Origin: Bermanella sp040371755 | GTDB lineage: Bacteria > Pseudomonadota > Gammaproteobacteria > Pseudomonadales > Oceanobacteraceae | NCBI RefSeq assembly: GCF_040371755.1 | Contig: NZ_BAABWE010000004.1 | Span: 1-64,000 of the forward strand | Length of the DNA stretch: 64,000 nucleotides | Direction: 5' to 3' | Shown: positions 25,954 through 35,375 of the stretch, piece after piece | How positions within the stretch are numbered: position 1 is the first letter of the stretch | How the letters are laid out: each line of letters opens with the position of its first letter | Notes under the pieces: model-generated | Database searches by the model: none | Seen by the model: only the letters and a program-made list of their open reading frames with translations | Told to the model about the DNA's origin: nothing | Program-made: the position numbers and the translations under genes

Positions 25954-26091
25954 ATGCGTTATTTGTTTTTATTGGCTGCCATCACCTTAAGCGGTTGTGG
26001 TCAAAAAGGGGCGTTATATTTACCTAAAGACGCGCCTAAGCCAGCGCAAGCACAGGTGGAAACCACAACCGAGGGTCAGCCTCAAGGCTAA
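25954..26091 (+). CDS. lptM: Small lipoprotein LptM (YifL-like)
   Basis: 45 residues: MRYLFLLAAITLSGCGQKGA, with lipobox LSGC and the family signature CGQKGALYLP, then a Pro/Gln tail. LptM helps the assembly of the LptDE lipopolysaccharide translocon. It lies 8 bases before lysA, the conserved position for this gene. Confidence 0.9.
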   Translation: MRYLFLLAAITLSGCGQKGALYLPKDAPKPAQAQVETTTEGQPQG

Positions 26092-26099
26092 GAATTGAT

Positions 26100-27353
26100 A
26101 TGACAGATGTGTTTGATTACCAAAACGGTGAATTATTTGCTGAAGGCTGTGCCGTTAGTGACTTAGCCGACCAGTTCGGAACCCCTTTGTATGTGTATTC
26201 ACGCAAAGCGTTTAGTGACCACTATCTAGCCTATGCCGAAGCCCTAAAAGGCCAAGATGCCCTAGTGTGTTATGCGGTAAAAGCCAACTCTAACATTGCG
26301 GTGTTAAATGTTTTGGCCAAGCTGGGTGCAGGCTTTGATATTGTATCTGTGGGCGAACTTGAGCGTGTGTTGAAAGCAGGAGGCGAGCCCGCTAAATGTG
26401 TGTTTTCTGGTGTGGCAAAAACCGCCGATGAAATGCGTCGTGCCCTTGCAGTGGGTGTGCATTGCTTCAATGTAGAAAGCGCGGCCGAGCTTGAGCGCTT
26501 AAACGATGTAGCGGTGGATATGGGTGTGAAAGCCCCAGTGTCATTACGTGTTAACCCAGACGTAGATGCGCAAACTCACCCGTATATATCAACGGGCTTA
26601 AAAGAAAACAAATTTGGTGTGGACATCGACACTGCCAAAGAAGTGTATGCCCGTGCCAATGAATTAGCCGGCATTGAGATCAAAGGGGTGGATTGCCACA
26701 TTGGCTCGCAGCTTACGCAAATTGCCCCTTACCTAGATGCCCTTGATCGTGTATTGGCATTAATTGATGATTTAAAAACCCAAGGTATCGAGCTTGAGCA
26801 TATCGACCTTGGTGGCGGCTTAGGTGTGACTTACGATGATGAAGTGCCACCAACACCACAAGATTTTGCCGATGCGGTATTGCCAAAACTAGCGGGTCGC
26901 AATTTAAAATTAGTATTAGAGCCGGGTCGCTCCATTGCGGCTAACGCGGGTATCTTTGTTACCCAAGTTGAGTTTTTGAAAAACAATGGGGACAAACATT
27001 TTGCCATTATCGATGGCGGCATGAACGATTTGATTCGCCCGTCTTTGTACAGTGCATGGCAGCGTATTGTTGAAGTACAGCCGCGCACTAAGACTGAAAA
27101 ACAGTCTTATGATGTGGTTGGACCTGTGTGTGAAACCGGTGACTTTTTAGGTAAAGACCGCGAGCTTGCATTGCAATCTGGCGATTTATTAGCGGTGATG
27201 AGTTCTGGCGCTTATGGTTTTGTGATGGCGTCTAACTACAATACCCGAAACAAGCCTGCTGAATTAATGGTCGATGGCGATAAGGTGCACTTAATTCGTC
27301 GTCGCGAAACCATTTCAGATCAGTTAATGTTAGAAACATTAATTTCAGAATAA
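26100..27353 (+). CDS. lysA: Diaminopimelate decarboxylase
   Basis: PLP enzyme for the last step of lysine synthesis. The PLP lysine lies in VCYAVKANSNIAVL. HIGSQ, the glycine-rich DLGGGLGVTY, EPGRSIAANAG and the CETGDF motif with the catalytic cysteine (VGPVCETGDF) are all present. Length 417 aa is typical. It is followed by dapF after 10 bases, as in Pseudomonas. Confidence 0.97.
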   Translation: MTDVFDYQNGELFAEGCAVSDLADQFGTPLYVYSRKAFSDHYLAYAEALKGQDALVCYAVKANSNIAVLNVLAKLGAGFDIVSVGELERVLKAGGEPAKCVFSGVAKTADEMRRALAVGVHCFNVESAAELERLNDVAVDMGVKAPVSLRVNPDVDAQTHPYISTGLKENKFGVDIDTAKEVYARANELAGIEIKGVDCHIGSQLTQIAPYLDALDRVLALIDDLKTQGIELEHIDLGGGLGVTYDDEVPPTPQDFADAVLPKLAGRNLKLVLEPGRSIAANAGIFVTQVEFLKNNGDKHFAIIDGGMNDLIRPSLYSAWQRIVEVQPRTKTEKQSYDVVGPVCETGDFLGKDRELALQSGDLLAVMSSGAYGFVMASNYNTRNKPAELMVDGDKVHLIRRRETISDQLMLETLISE

Positions 27354-27363
27354 GGCCAAATAC

Positions 27364-28203
27364 ATGCTTTTACGTTTTAGCAAAATGCACGGTCTAGGCA
27401 ACGACTTCATGGTGGTTGACCTTGTTACTCAGCATTTTGCATTTCGTCCTGAATTGGTTCGCCAGTTAAGTGATCGTCAGTTTGGGATAGGTTTTGATCA
27501 ACTGCTGATTGTTGAGACGCCAAGCAACCCAGACGTGGATTTTCGCTATCGTATTTTTAATGCCGATGGTTCAGAGGTTGAACAGTGTGGTAACGGCGCT
27601 CGCTGTTTTGCACGCTTTGTACATGACGCACGCTTAACCGCTAAAAACCCTATTAAAGTAGAAACCAACTCCGGCATCATTGAACTGAACATCGAAAACG
27701 ACGGTGACGTGGTGGTGAACATGGGCAAAGCTCGTTTTACACCAAGTGATTTACCGTTTGATGTCCCAACACAATTAGACCAATACACAATGGATGTGCC
27801 ATTTAACGATGGCAATTACCAAGCCTTAGTGGGTGCGGTTTCCATGGGTAATCCTCACTGTGTGATGCTGGTGGATGATATTCACAGTGACATCGTCAAC
27901 CAAGTTGGCCCTAAAATCGAAAGCCATGAACTATTTCCAAAACGTGTTAATGCGGGTTTCATGCAGATTAAAAATCGTCATGAAATGGATTTGCGTGTTT
28001 ATGAGCGCGGTGCTGGCTGGACACTGGCCTGTGGCACAGGGGCATGCGCTGCTATGGTCATTGCCCATAAGTGGGGGCTGGTGGATGACGAAGTTCAAGT
28101 GAATCTACCCGGTGGCTCCCTGACCATCTGTTGGGATGGTGAGGGTGATGTGATAATGAAGGGGCCGGCAGAAAGAGTCTTCGAAGGCCGCATCCAGGTT
28201 TAA
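27364..28203 (+). CDS. dapF: Diaminopimelate epimerase
   Basis: Converts LL- to meso-diaminopimelate for lysine and peptidoglycan. The two catalytic cysteines are in EQCGNGARCFARF and TLACGTGACAAMV. Length 279 aa. Part of the lptM-lysA-dapF run. Confidence 0.97.
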   Translation: MLLRFSKMHGLGNDFMVVDLVTQHFAFRPELVRQLSDRQFGIGFDQLLIVETPSNPDVDFRYRIFNADGSEVEQCGNGARCFARFVHDARLTAKNPIKVETNSGIIELNIENDGDVVVNMGKARFTPSDLPFDVPTQLDQYTMDVPFNDGNYQALVGAVSMGNPHCVMLVDDIHSDIVNQVGPKIESHELFPKRVNAGFMQIKNRHEMDLRVYERGAGWTLACGTGACAAMVIAHKWGLVDDEVQVNLPGGSLTICWDGEGDVIMKGPAERVFEGRIQV

Positions 28204-28383
28204 GCGAGTTGCGTTGTCAGAGCGGTGTTAAAAAGTTTACTCAAGATCCTCAAGTGCTAAAGCACGTTCCGGTCTTTCGCAAACTGTTTGCCTTGCTCTG
28301 ACTGCCTCACAAACGCGTAAACTTTGAAGTGAGTGTTTGATTGGGGTTTTGGCACTTTCACTTCATGTAACGAAACAATGTAG

Positions 28384-28401
28384 GTCGGGTTTAAACCCGA
28401 C
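28384..28401. repeat. 18-bp perfect palindrome
   Basis: GTCGGGTTTAAACCCGAC in the 235-base gap between dapF and the DUF484 gene. It has no T-run. It resembles dispersed palindromic repeats (GTAGGTCGGG... type) seen in many gammaproteobacteria. The rest of the gap shows nothing else. Confidence 0.6.
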
Positions 28402-28438
28402 AATGCGTTAAGCAAAAAAAGCAACAAAGAAGGACAAC

Positions 28439-29098
28439 ATGGAAAAAAAGAAACAGGATAAAGGTCAGCTAAATGAGCGCGATGTGGCGGCTTATTTGAA
28501 GCAGCGTCCTGACTTTTTTCGTCACTATCCTGAAATTGTTTCACAGTTAGATATTCCTCACGAAACCGGTGCCACGGTTTCTTTGGTGGAGCATCAAAGT
28601 AAAATTCTGCGTGAAAAAAATAAAGAGCTTCATGAGCGCCTTCAAGGCCTTGTGGATAATGCCCGTCGTAATGATCGCTTGTTCGAGCAAACTCGCCAAC
28701 TTACTTTAGATTTATTAGATGCTCAATCCATTGAAGAAGTAGAGCAATCCTTGCAACAAGCCATGACGGCTTTATACGAGGTCGACCACGCTTGTATCAC
28801 GTTGTTTGTGCCCGCTGTGACTATGCAAAGTGTTACCGAGGTGGAAATGCAAGACCAACTGGTGCGCCACTTTGGACGTAAACAAGCATTTTGTGGTCAG
28901 TTAAGTGATGATCAAATGGAACTATTTTTCCATGAAAACAGCTCAGTTGGCTCCATGGCTGCTTGTCTTCTAAAAAACGATTTAGGTATTTTAGCGTTAG
29001 GCCATAAAGACAATGACTACTTTAAAAGTAATATGGATACTTTATTTTTAGATTACGTCAGTGAAATTATTAGCCGCCGTTTAGATATCTTGTTGTAA
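28439..29098 (+). CDS. DUF484 family protein
   Basis: A 219-residue GAF-like protein of the DUF484 family: start with RDVAAYLKQRPDFFRHYPEIVSQLDIPHETGATVSLVEHQ, the usual HxxG...SLVE(R/H)Q signature. A coiled-coil stretch (REKNKELHERLQGLV) and a GAF-type second half follow. Its function is unknown; it normally sits between dapF and xerC. Here the next gene starts 3 bases after its stop and is the HAD gene, so xerC is missing. Confidence 0.88.
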   Translation: MEKKKQDKGQLNERDVAAYLKQRPDFFRHYPEIVSQLDIPHETGATVSLVEHQSKILREKNKELHERLQGLVDNARRNDRLFEQTRQLTLDLLDAQSIEEVEQSLQQAMTALYEVDHACITLFVPAVTMQSVTEVEMQDQLVRHFGRKQAFCGQLSDDQMELFFHENSSVGSMAACLLKNDLGILALGHKDNDYFKSNMDTLFLDYVSEIISRRLDILL

Positions 29099-29101
29099 TT
29101 T

Positions 29102-29800
29102 ATGATTCAAAAAATCATGCCCAAGGGAATTAAAGTGATCAGTTTTGATCTGGATGATACCCTTTGGAGCGGCCCACAGGTGATTCGTCATGCCGAAGCC
29201 GTCATGCAAAATTGGATGGCTGAACATACACCAAGAGTGCTTTCGCAATTTAATGGGGAGCAATTTCTAGAAAAGAAAATTCAGTTTATTAAGCAAAATC
29301 CGCAGCTTAAAAATAAAATCAGCTTGTCTCGGCAGGTATTTTTGCAACAGTTATTTTCTGAATTAGGTTACAAAAATGCCGAAACCCTATCACAAGATTG
29401 TTTTCATGCCTTTTATCATGCACGACAAAACGTCACATTATTTGATGATGTGCTATCAACCTTAGATGCACTCAAGCAAAACTATCGCTTAATTTCTATT
29501 ACCAATGGCAATGCCGATGTTCAACTCACACCACTAGCGAATGCCTTTGAATTATCATTGGTGGCGGAGCACTTTGAGCGGCCTAAACCCCATGATGATA
29601 TTTTTCTTCATGCCCTTGAGCAGTTAAAGTGCGAGCCTCACGAGGTGTTACATGTGGGGGATCACCCTGTGCATGATGTGCAAGGTGCCCATGAAATTGG
29701 TATGAAGACGTGCTGGTTAAATGATGGTAGCCGTCAGTGGACACTGCCGTTTGATGCTCATCTCACCATCTCTCATGTGCGCGAACTTTTGAGGGTTTAA
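29102..29800 (+). CDS. HAD-superfamily hydrolase
   Basis: A 232-residue phosphatase-like protein. HAD motif I is ISFDLDDTLWSG, motif II SITNGN, and motifs III/IV RPKPHDDIF and LHVGDHPVHDVQGAH. It resembles the YigB/FMN phosphatase group usually found after xerC. Translationally coupled to DUF484 by spacing. Its stop overlaps a small convergent lipoprotein gene. Confidence 0.88.
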   Translation: MIQKIMPKGIKVISFDLDDTLWSGPQVIRHAEAVMQNWMAEHTPRVLSQFNGEQFLEKKIQFIKQNPQLKNKISLSRQVFLQQLFSELGYKNAETLSQDCFHAFYHARQNVTLFDDVLSTLDALKQNYRLISITNGNADVQLTPLANAFELSLVAEHFERPKPHDDIFLHALEQLKCEPHEVLHVGDHPVHDVQGAHEIGMKTCWLNDGSRQWTLPFDAHLTISHVRELLRV

Positions 29801-29961
29801 TAGCGACGAGCAAATTCAGCCATTAGGCTTTTTGCGGGAGTGGGTAGCTGGTTTTGTTCAACCAATTCAGGGTCAAACGCCTGCATGGTGTCTTGAGGTA
29901 CAGTTTGATGATGACAGGCAGTAGCACCAAGTAAAAGGGTTATGATCGCCATGGCTTTCAT
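29797..29961 (-). CDS. Small lipoprotein, hypothetical
   Basis: 54 residues: MKAMAIITLLLGATACHHQT and a polar tail ending in EFARRY. The C in ATAC fits a lipobox. AAAGGA lies 8 bases upstream of the ATG. It overlaps the HAD gene tail by 4 bases, convergently. The 210 bases upstream to the kinase gene hold only an AT-rich region with a GGTTTTaaAAACC dyad near 30060. Confidence 0.55.
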   Translation of the reverse strand: MKAMAIITLLLGATACHHQTVPQDTMQAFDPELVEQNQLPTPAKSLMAEFARRY

Positions 29962-30172
29962 ATACGGCATCCTTTGTTAATCAGTGCCTTAAAGATAATC
30001 CCTTTCGATGAAATTCCCATAAGTATTAAACCAGTCTGAGAGCCAGCCCACAAAGAGGTTGGTTTTAAAAACCTGACGTTTTAAAGGAAAATGTTTATAG
30101 AATCAGTCCTTTTAAACCAGCGCCATTCCTTCTTCATATAAGAGCTACACTTTATGTAATATTGGGGAGCTT

Positions 30173-31525
30173 ATGAATCCATCACTAGAAACCTTGCTCA
30201 ATAAAGTGTCAAAGTCTGCAGTGCTTGATCAAGGGGATCTAAAAGCGGCTGCTACCTTGGTGCTTGAGTCTGTTATGCAGGGGCTGAACGTCCAGCGTTG
30301 CGGTATCTGGTTATTCCAAGAGTCATTATCTGGTATATCGTGTTACCTGCTATTTGATACCTTTACAGGTTCCACCGTTGAAGATCTGGTTTTAAATCGA
30401 AAAGATTACCCCAAATATTTTGAAGCTCTAGAAGAAGCCCGCACCATTGCGGCAGACGATGCTGGACAGCATCCTGCCACATTTGAATTTAAAGAAAACT
30501 ACCTAGATGTATTAGGTATTACGTCCATGTTAGATACTCCCATCAGGCATAGTGGCGACACAGTCGGCATTATTTGTTCGGAACACAGAGGTGAGGTAAG
30601 ACAATGGAGCGATGATGAGAAGGTCTTCGCAGGGGTGTTGTCAGACTTATTTGGCCGCGCTATTAGTGCCAGTGAAAAGTTTGGTTACGAACAAAAGTTA
30701 ATTGAGACCAATAAATCACTTGAAGAAAAAGTGGCTAAGCGAACGAAGCATTTAGAACAAACCATTGAAGAGATGAAGACATTACAGTCCCAGTTAATAG
30801 AAAGCGAAAAAATGGCTTCTCTTGGTAACATGGTTGCGGGCATTGCCCATGAGGTGAATACGCCGTTAGGTATTGCGCTAACGGCGTCATCTCATTTAAA
30901 AGATGGTTTAAATAAATTAGATAAAGATTTTTCACAAAATGCCATCACCAAGGATGGCTTGCGTAATTTTTTAAGTACATCCGGTGATGCAGTGAATCTA
31001 GTAGAGAATAACTTGAGTCGTGCAGCCACGCTCATCTCAAATTTTAAAAGAACCAGTGCAGATCAAAATCATTTTGAATTTGAAGATATCAACTTAAAAA
31101 CTTATATACAAAAAACATTGACCACCTTAGTGCCCATAACAAAAAAGAAAAAAGTTTTAATTGATATAGAAGGTGACGATGTAAATAAAACTACGTTACC
31201 GGGAGCCATTGCTCAAATTATTACTAATCTTGTTAGCAATAGCTGTATTCATGGGTTTGCTAATATGACGGAACAGCCAAAAATTCTTATTCAAATAAAT
31301 GAAGTTAAAGATAAGGTTCAGCTTATTTTTAAGGATAATGGCTGTGGCATGAGTGATGAACAAAAACAAAAAGCGTTTGATCCATTTTATACCACTAAAC
31401 GTGGACAAGGGGGGACGGGTCTAGGCTTGTCAATTGTCTACACCTTGGTAACACAAAACCTCAATGGAAAAATTTCACTGCTTCCTTCTGAGAAAAATGG
31501 TTTAGGGTTTGAACTAATTTTTTAA
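30173..31525 (+). CDS. GAF-domain sensor histidine kinase
   Basis: A 450-residue cytoplasmic kinase. A GAF domain (about residues 15-165; LNVQRCGIWLFQ, GIICSEHRGEVRQWSDDE) is followed by a coiled coil (EEKVAKRTKHLEQTIEEM). Then comes the H-box MASLGNMVAGIAHEVNTPLG and an HATPase domain with DNGCGMS and GGTGLGLSIVYTL. No response regulator is adjacent. Its signal is unknown. Confidence 0.88.
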   Translation: MNPSLETLLNKVSKSAVLDQGDLKAAATLVLESVMQGLNVQRCGIWLFQESLSGISCYLLFDTFTGSTVEDLVLNRKDYPKYFEALEEARTIAADDAGQHPATFEFKENYLDVLGITSMLDTPIRHSGDTVGIICSEHRGEVRQWSDDEKVFAGVLSDLFGRAISASEKFGYEQKLIETNKSLEEKVAKRTKHLEQTIEEMKTLQSQLIESEKMASLGNMVAGIAHEVNTPLGIALTASSHLKDGLNKLDKDFSQNAITKDGLRNFLSTSGDAVNLVENNLSRAATLISNFKRTSADQNHFEFEDINLKTYIQKTLTTLVPITKKKKVLIDIEGDDVNKTTLPGAIAQIITNLVSNSCIHGFANMTEQPKILIQINEVKDKVQLIFKDNGCGMSDEQKQKAFDPFYTTKRGQGGTGLGLSIVYTLVTQNLNGKISLLPSEKNGLGFELIF

Positions 31526-32263
31526 CCGCTGCCATAATTGCCCAATGAGTTCATGTACCGCCCGTTCTGATTGATATAAACCATCTGCGTTGAATTTTAA
31601 ATCCATATAAGGTTTATCTTTTGCTAAATAGAATGTGGGCGCGGGAATAGTATTGACGCTTGCTTGTTGAAAATAATAAGCGGCACGGGCCATATGACTA
31701 GCACTGGTCACCAATGCCACAGGGGCATTGTCGACAAGTTGTTTGACTGCAATGGCTTCGTCGTGAGTATCTTTAGGTTCGCTCAGTACCGTTATACGGC
31801 TTGGTTGTATGCCAAGGGTAATAGCGGCGGCAGCGTATACCTCTGCGCAGCTTTGATTGTTTTTCCCTGCGTATCCACTCACGATTAAATGAGCATTAGG
31901 CTGTTTTTTGGCAATACGTAGGCCTTCCATTAATCGCGCCCTTGCACTGCTAGATAGCTGCTCAATGGGACTTAATCGCTTATCGCCAATTACTTCGTTA
32001 CCTAATACCACGATGTAATCCACGGCACTACCATTAAAAGTTGGGTAGGCATTTTCAATGGGCGCTAACAGGGTTCGGCTAGTTGGTTGCCAGCTAAATA
32101 CAATCAACAAAACAAGGCTCAAACTGGCAAAAACCTTAGCCAGTTTTTGGTATTTATTTAGCCAGAATAATATGACGGCAACCGTTAACAAGGCCACGCA
32201 AATACTTAATGGCATGAGCCAAAAGCCGATGACTTTTTTAATAAAAAAACCAAGCTCAAGCAT
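31514..32263 (-). CDS. YdcF/ElyC-family DUF218 protein
   Basis: A 249-residue protein with two N-terminal membrane segments (about residues 11-65) and a DUF218 domain: YIVVLGNEVIGDKRLSPIEQ, NAHLIVSGYAGKN, EPKDTHDEAIAVKQLV and VTSASHMARAAYYFQQA. E. coli ElyC of this family acts in envelope biogenesis. It overlaps the kinase gene by 12 bases (convergent) and is 3 bases from ggt. Confidence 0.88.
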   Translation of the reverse strand: MLELGFFIKKVIGFWLMPLSICVALLTVAVILFWLNKYQKLAKVFASLSLVLLIVFSWQPTSRTLLAPIENAYPTFNGSAVDYIVVLGNEVIGDKRLSPIEQLSSSARARLMEGLRIAKKQPNAHLIVSGYAGKNNQSCAEVYAAAAITLGIQPSRITVLSEPKDTHDEAIAVKQLVDNAPVALVTSASHMARAAYYFQQASVNTIPAPTFYLAKDKPYMDLKFNADGLYQSERAVHELIGQLWQRLKN

Positions 32264-32266
32264 GAG

Positions 32267-33964
32267 TTATTTTTGAACCTTAGCTTGTCCAACCGCGCGC
32301 TGATCAGACGCCGCAGTGACATGACCACTTTGTTTATTAAACAAAATTGCATGCATATTGCCGTATGTACGGCCTACATCTTTTAATTGATGCCCTTTCG
32401 CTTGTAGTGCTTGTTTGATCTCTTGTGAAAAGGTATCCGGCTCGTGTTGAATCACATCAGGCAGGTATTGATGATGGAAACGTTTTTTGTTCACCCAGTC
32501 TTCAACGGGCTTACCTTGTAAGTGTTCTAACATGCCTAAAAAAACCATGGTGATGATACGACTGCCACCGGGTGTGCCTAGAATCGCGACTTGGCCATCA
32601 CTTTCTACAAAGCTTGGCGTCATGCTGGAAAGCGGGCGTTTTTCAGGGGCGATGGCATTGGCTTCGTTGCCCACTAAACCATAAGCATTGGGTACACCGG
32701 GTTTTGATGAAAAGTCGTCCATTTCATTATTGAGTAATACCCCTGTGCCTTTGGCTAGGTATGCGCTCCCAAACGGAAGGTTGATACTCAATGTTGCGGC
32801 CACGCGGTTACCTTGTTTGTCGATAACACTTAAATGAGTGGTATGAAAACCTTCATAAATTTGTACCTGTGAGCCAAGGGTTTTACTGTCTGTGGCTTTT
32901 TCCATATTAATCGAGCTGGCCAGTTTTTGATTGTAGGCTTTATTAAGTAAACGTCTTTGTGGCACGTTTACAAAGTCTGAATCTCCTAAGTAATGAGCGC
33001 GGTCAAAATAAGCGCGACGCATGACTTCTGACAATAAGTGGATTTGATCCGCTTCGCTTAGGGTTTTCCAATCTAATTTAGGTTGTAGGCTTTCAAGCAT
33101 GTTGAGCATTTGACCAATAGCAATGCCGCCAGAACTAGGTGGCGGTGAACTAATGATGGTTTGCTCTTGATATTGGCTAACCACAGGGCCACGTTCAACA
33201 ATGTTGTATTTTGCTAAGTCGGCCAGTTGCCAAATGCCGCCGTTTTTTTGCACCTCGTTGACTAATTTTTTAGCGACTTCCCCTTTGTAAAACCCATCAA
33301 AACCGTGTTTAGCAATGGCGGTTAATGTATTGGCAAGATCAGGCTGTTTAATAATGAAGCCTTCCTTTGGTACTTGGCCGTTATCTAAAAATGTGGCGGC
33401 AGCATCTGGGTATTGGTTTAAGGCATCTTGGCGGTAGTTGGCAAGCTTGATGTAGTGGTGATCAATGGCAAAACCGCGCTTGGCAATTTTGATGGCACTG
33501 GCCAATGATTCTTCTAGCGGCAATGCACCGTACTCTTTTGCTAAATGAGCAAATGCGGCGGCTTGGCCGGGAATGCCAGCGGCCATTGGGCCATTAATGG
33601 AAAGTTTGGGGATAATATTACCGTCTTTATCTAGGTACATATCGCGGTGGGCTTTCAGTGGCGCTTTTTCACGGGCATCGACAAATACGTTTTTGTTTTG
33701 CTTAGCATCGTGTAGCAACCAAAAGCCGCCACCGCCCATGCCTGCACTGTAAGGCTCTACAACCGCTAATACGGCAGCCGTCGCGACTGCGGCATCAAAG
33801 GCATTGCCGCCCTTGTTTAAAATGTTGATACCGGCTTGTGTGGCTAACGGATGGGCAGACGCCACCGCCCCGTTTTTGGGTAAAACAGTGTCAGAGGCGT
33901 GGGCGGTAAATGACAATAATGCGGTGACAAAAATAAGCGAGCTGGCTGTTAACAAACCCTTCAT
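32267..33964 (-). CDS. ggt: Gamma-glutamyltranspeptidase
   Basis: Periplasmic enzyme that cleaves glutathione and gamma-glutamyl compounds and self-processes into two subunits. The start at 33964 has a GGAGG site and gives the signal peptide MKGLLTASSLIFVTALLSF. The processing Thr lies in FHTTHLSVIDKQGN, and further signatures are NNEMDDFSS, PLSSMTPS and GTPGGSRIIT. Length 565 aa is normal. In Pseudomonas ggt is next to fdx; here a YjbR gene and the cassette island separate them. Confidence 0.94.
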   Translation of the reverse strand: MKGLLTASSLIFVTALLSFTAHASDTVLPKNGAVASAHPLATQAGINILNKGGNAFDAAVATAAVLAVVEPYSAGMGGGGFWLLHDAKQNKNVFVDAREKAPLKAHRDMYLDKDGNIIPKLSINGPMAAGIPGQAAAFAHLAKEYGALPLEESLASAIKIAKRGFAIDHHYIKLANYRQDALNQYPDAAATFLDNGQVPKEGFIIKQPDLANTLTAIAKHGFDGFYKGEVAKKLVNEVQKNGGIWQLADLAKYNIVERGPVVSQYQEQTIISSPPPSSGGIAIGQMLNMLESLQPKLDWKTLSEADQIHLLSEVMRRAYFDRAHYLGDSDFVNVPQRRLLNKAYNQKLASSINMEKATDSKTLGSQVQIYEGFHTTHLSVIDKQGNRVAATLSINLPFGSAYLAKGTGVLLNNEMDDFSSKPGVPNAYGLVGNEANAIAPEKRPLSSMTPSFVESDGQVAILGTPGGSRIITMVFLGMLEHLQGKPVEDWVNKKRFHHQYLPDVIQHEPDTFSQEIKQALQAKGHQLKDVGRTYGNMHAILFNKQSGHVTAASDQRAVGQAKVQK

Positions 33965-34110
33965 AAGAACCTCCATTTTAAAGAGGGCATATCTAATCAC
34001 ACTCTGGCATAAATTTGTATGAAACAGTCTAAACAATGCTAATTGTTTGTGCTTAAGGGAGTGCTAAGGCGGTTTTAGTTTGCTTAATCATGGCATCTGA
34101 TATTTAGCGG

Positions 34111-34476
34111 CTAGCTTTGATTCAAACCAAGCTCTCGCTGCTTCTTTTTGGTTAAACCTAAGGAAGCTAAGTAATGAGAGGCTTCGATATAATATTTAAG
34201 CTGTTCGTCTGTATTGTGGCTGGTTGCGTATTGTTGAATCCATTTCATGCCCCGTGATGCCATATAGGGGGCCGGACGAAACCCATTGGCATCACGCAAA
34301 ATTTCATAATCTAAATCAGAGGCTTTGAACGTGAAGGCAGGTTCATTGGTCTTTTCCCAACCTCCAATCGCAAATACTTTGCCGCCGACTTTCCATAAAT
34401 GAGAATTACCCCATTGCACGATATAAGTTGTTGCTTTTAGTGAGCCGCAAAAATGATTGAATTCATCGTAGGTCAT
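34111..34476 (-). CDS. MmcQ/YjbR family protein
   Basis: A 121-residue protein of the YjbR family: MTYDEFNHFCGSLKATTYIVQWG, LWKVGGKVFAIGGW, FTFKASDLDYEILRD, PAPYMASRGMKWIQQY. These proteins have a cyclic-AMP-receptor-like helical fold and may bind DNA, but no role is proven. The start at 34476 matches relatives, though an ATG 13 codons upstream is possible. The left copy of the long direct repeat starts 90 bases upstream. Confidence 0.75.
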   Translation of the reverse strand: MTYDEFNHFCGSLKATTYIVQWGNSHLWKVGGKVFAIGGWEKTNEPAFTFKASDLDYEILRDANGFRPAPYMASRGMKWIQQYATSHNTDEQLKYYIEASHYLASLGLTKKKQRELGLNQS

Positions 34477-34566
34477 GGCGTAGCTTTGTATTTTTTCAAG
34501 ATTAAAAATCGCCATCTTAATTGGCGGTAGCGATAAAAAACGTGAGCATACAGCCAAATTAAGGGT

Positions 34567-34771
34567 GTAACCCATGGGTTTTCGTAAGCTGATGGGTTAC
34601 GATTTCGCTGCGCTCAATCTAACGCCATCCTACTTCTGATGTTTGGTATTTATGTAATGTAATAAAAAACCGCTGGTGTTGCCACAAGCGGTTCTCATCA
34701 TGCAAAGACATCTCACATCAGCTCTTCTTGCGTCTCTTCGTTGTCTGGGTCCAGCGGGATACAGTTAACAG
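34567..34771. repeat. Left long direct repeat (fdx 3' end, terminator, REP-like dyad)
   Basis: Matches 40064-40298. The first 152 bp differ at one base; a 31-bp segment is missing at 34718/34719 (deletion between CAT microhomologies); then 53 bp match with three differences. It includes a REP-like dyad GTAACCCAT...ATGGGTTAC and the fdx terminator (AACCGCT 34668-34674 with AGCGGTT 34687-34693). Confidence 0.92.
34719..34771 (-). pseudogene. Ferredoxin C-terminal fragment
   Basis: On the minus strand it encodes the C-terminal ferredoxin residues CIPLDPDNEETQEELM and then meets a new stop made by the 31-bp deletion. It lacks all but one cluster cysteine. It reads in frame from an unrelated upstream sequence (34713-35009), which is judged a chance fusion. 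Confidence 0.85.
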
Positions 34772-35341
34772 AAAAATTAACCGAAAAATTAAGACAGCCA
34801 CGATAAATAGTACCCCATATAGCGAATGAATCGAGATACCCAATGACAGTATGTTTTTTCAGTGGCATAGGATAAACCCTTGGAGTGATAAATAAGCGAT
34901 AGCGGTTTTTAAAACTCATGGATGCTCTATCTATTGTCCGCCTTGTATCAATAATATGCATAGATTTTCTTTTTATGCTGTATTGGAATTGAAAGAAAAA
35001 TTGTTTCAAAAAAATAAAATAAATGAATAAAAAGCCTTAATAGTTATTTTGGATATACGTCGTACGACGCGTATCTGGTGATAAACAGTTACACGACGTA
35101 TATCAGAAATCAGGAATGATTAAGCTGATAATCAGTCAAAAGTGCTAGTTGTAAAAAAGATAAGAGAATTAATGGGTTACGATTGTGTGGTTGATCTACT
35201 GTGACGTAAAAAAAGTGGGTTGGAATTGACGAAGATACGCCATTTGCCTCATGATTGCTGGCTTATATAAGAAAGTGTGGCGTAAAGTGTCCCGGCAAAC
35301 ACGTCATCTATAAAAAGCGTCATGCGACGTTGAATAAACTG
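34772..35341. other. Left non-coding part of the accessory island
   Basis: 570 bases without a convincing gene. Visible structures are an inverted repeat GATATACGTCGT...ACGACGTATATC (about 35052-35105), a 7-bp pair TACGCCA/TGGCGTA (about 35242-35285), and a stray ATGGGTTACGATT (35172-35184) that matches the REP part of the direct repeats. An attC of a lost upstream cassette should end at 35341, but its left half is not recognisable. Confidence 0.5.
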
Positions 35342-35375
35342 TTAGCTGTCAACGATTATTACATCGGAGAGAATA

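Noticed and set aside
35240..35341. Full attC before cassette 1
   Set aside because: The right border GTTAGCTG is clear, but no complementary R''/L'' pair could be found upstream, so only the border is claimed.
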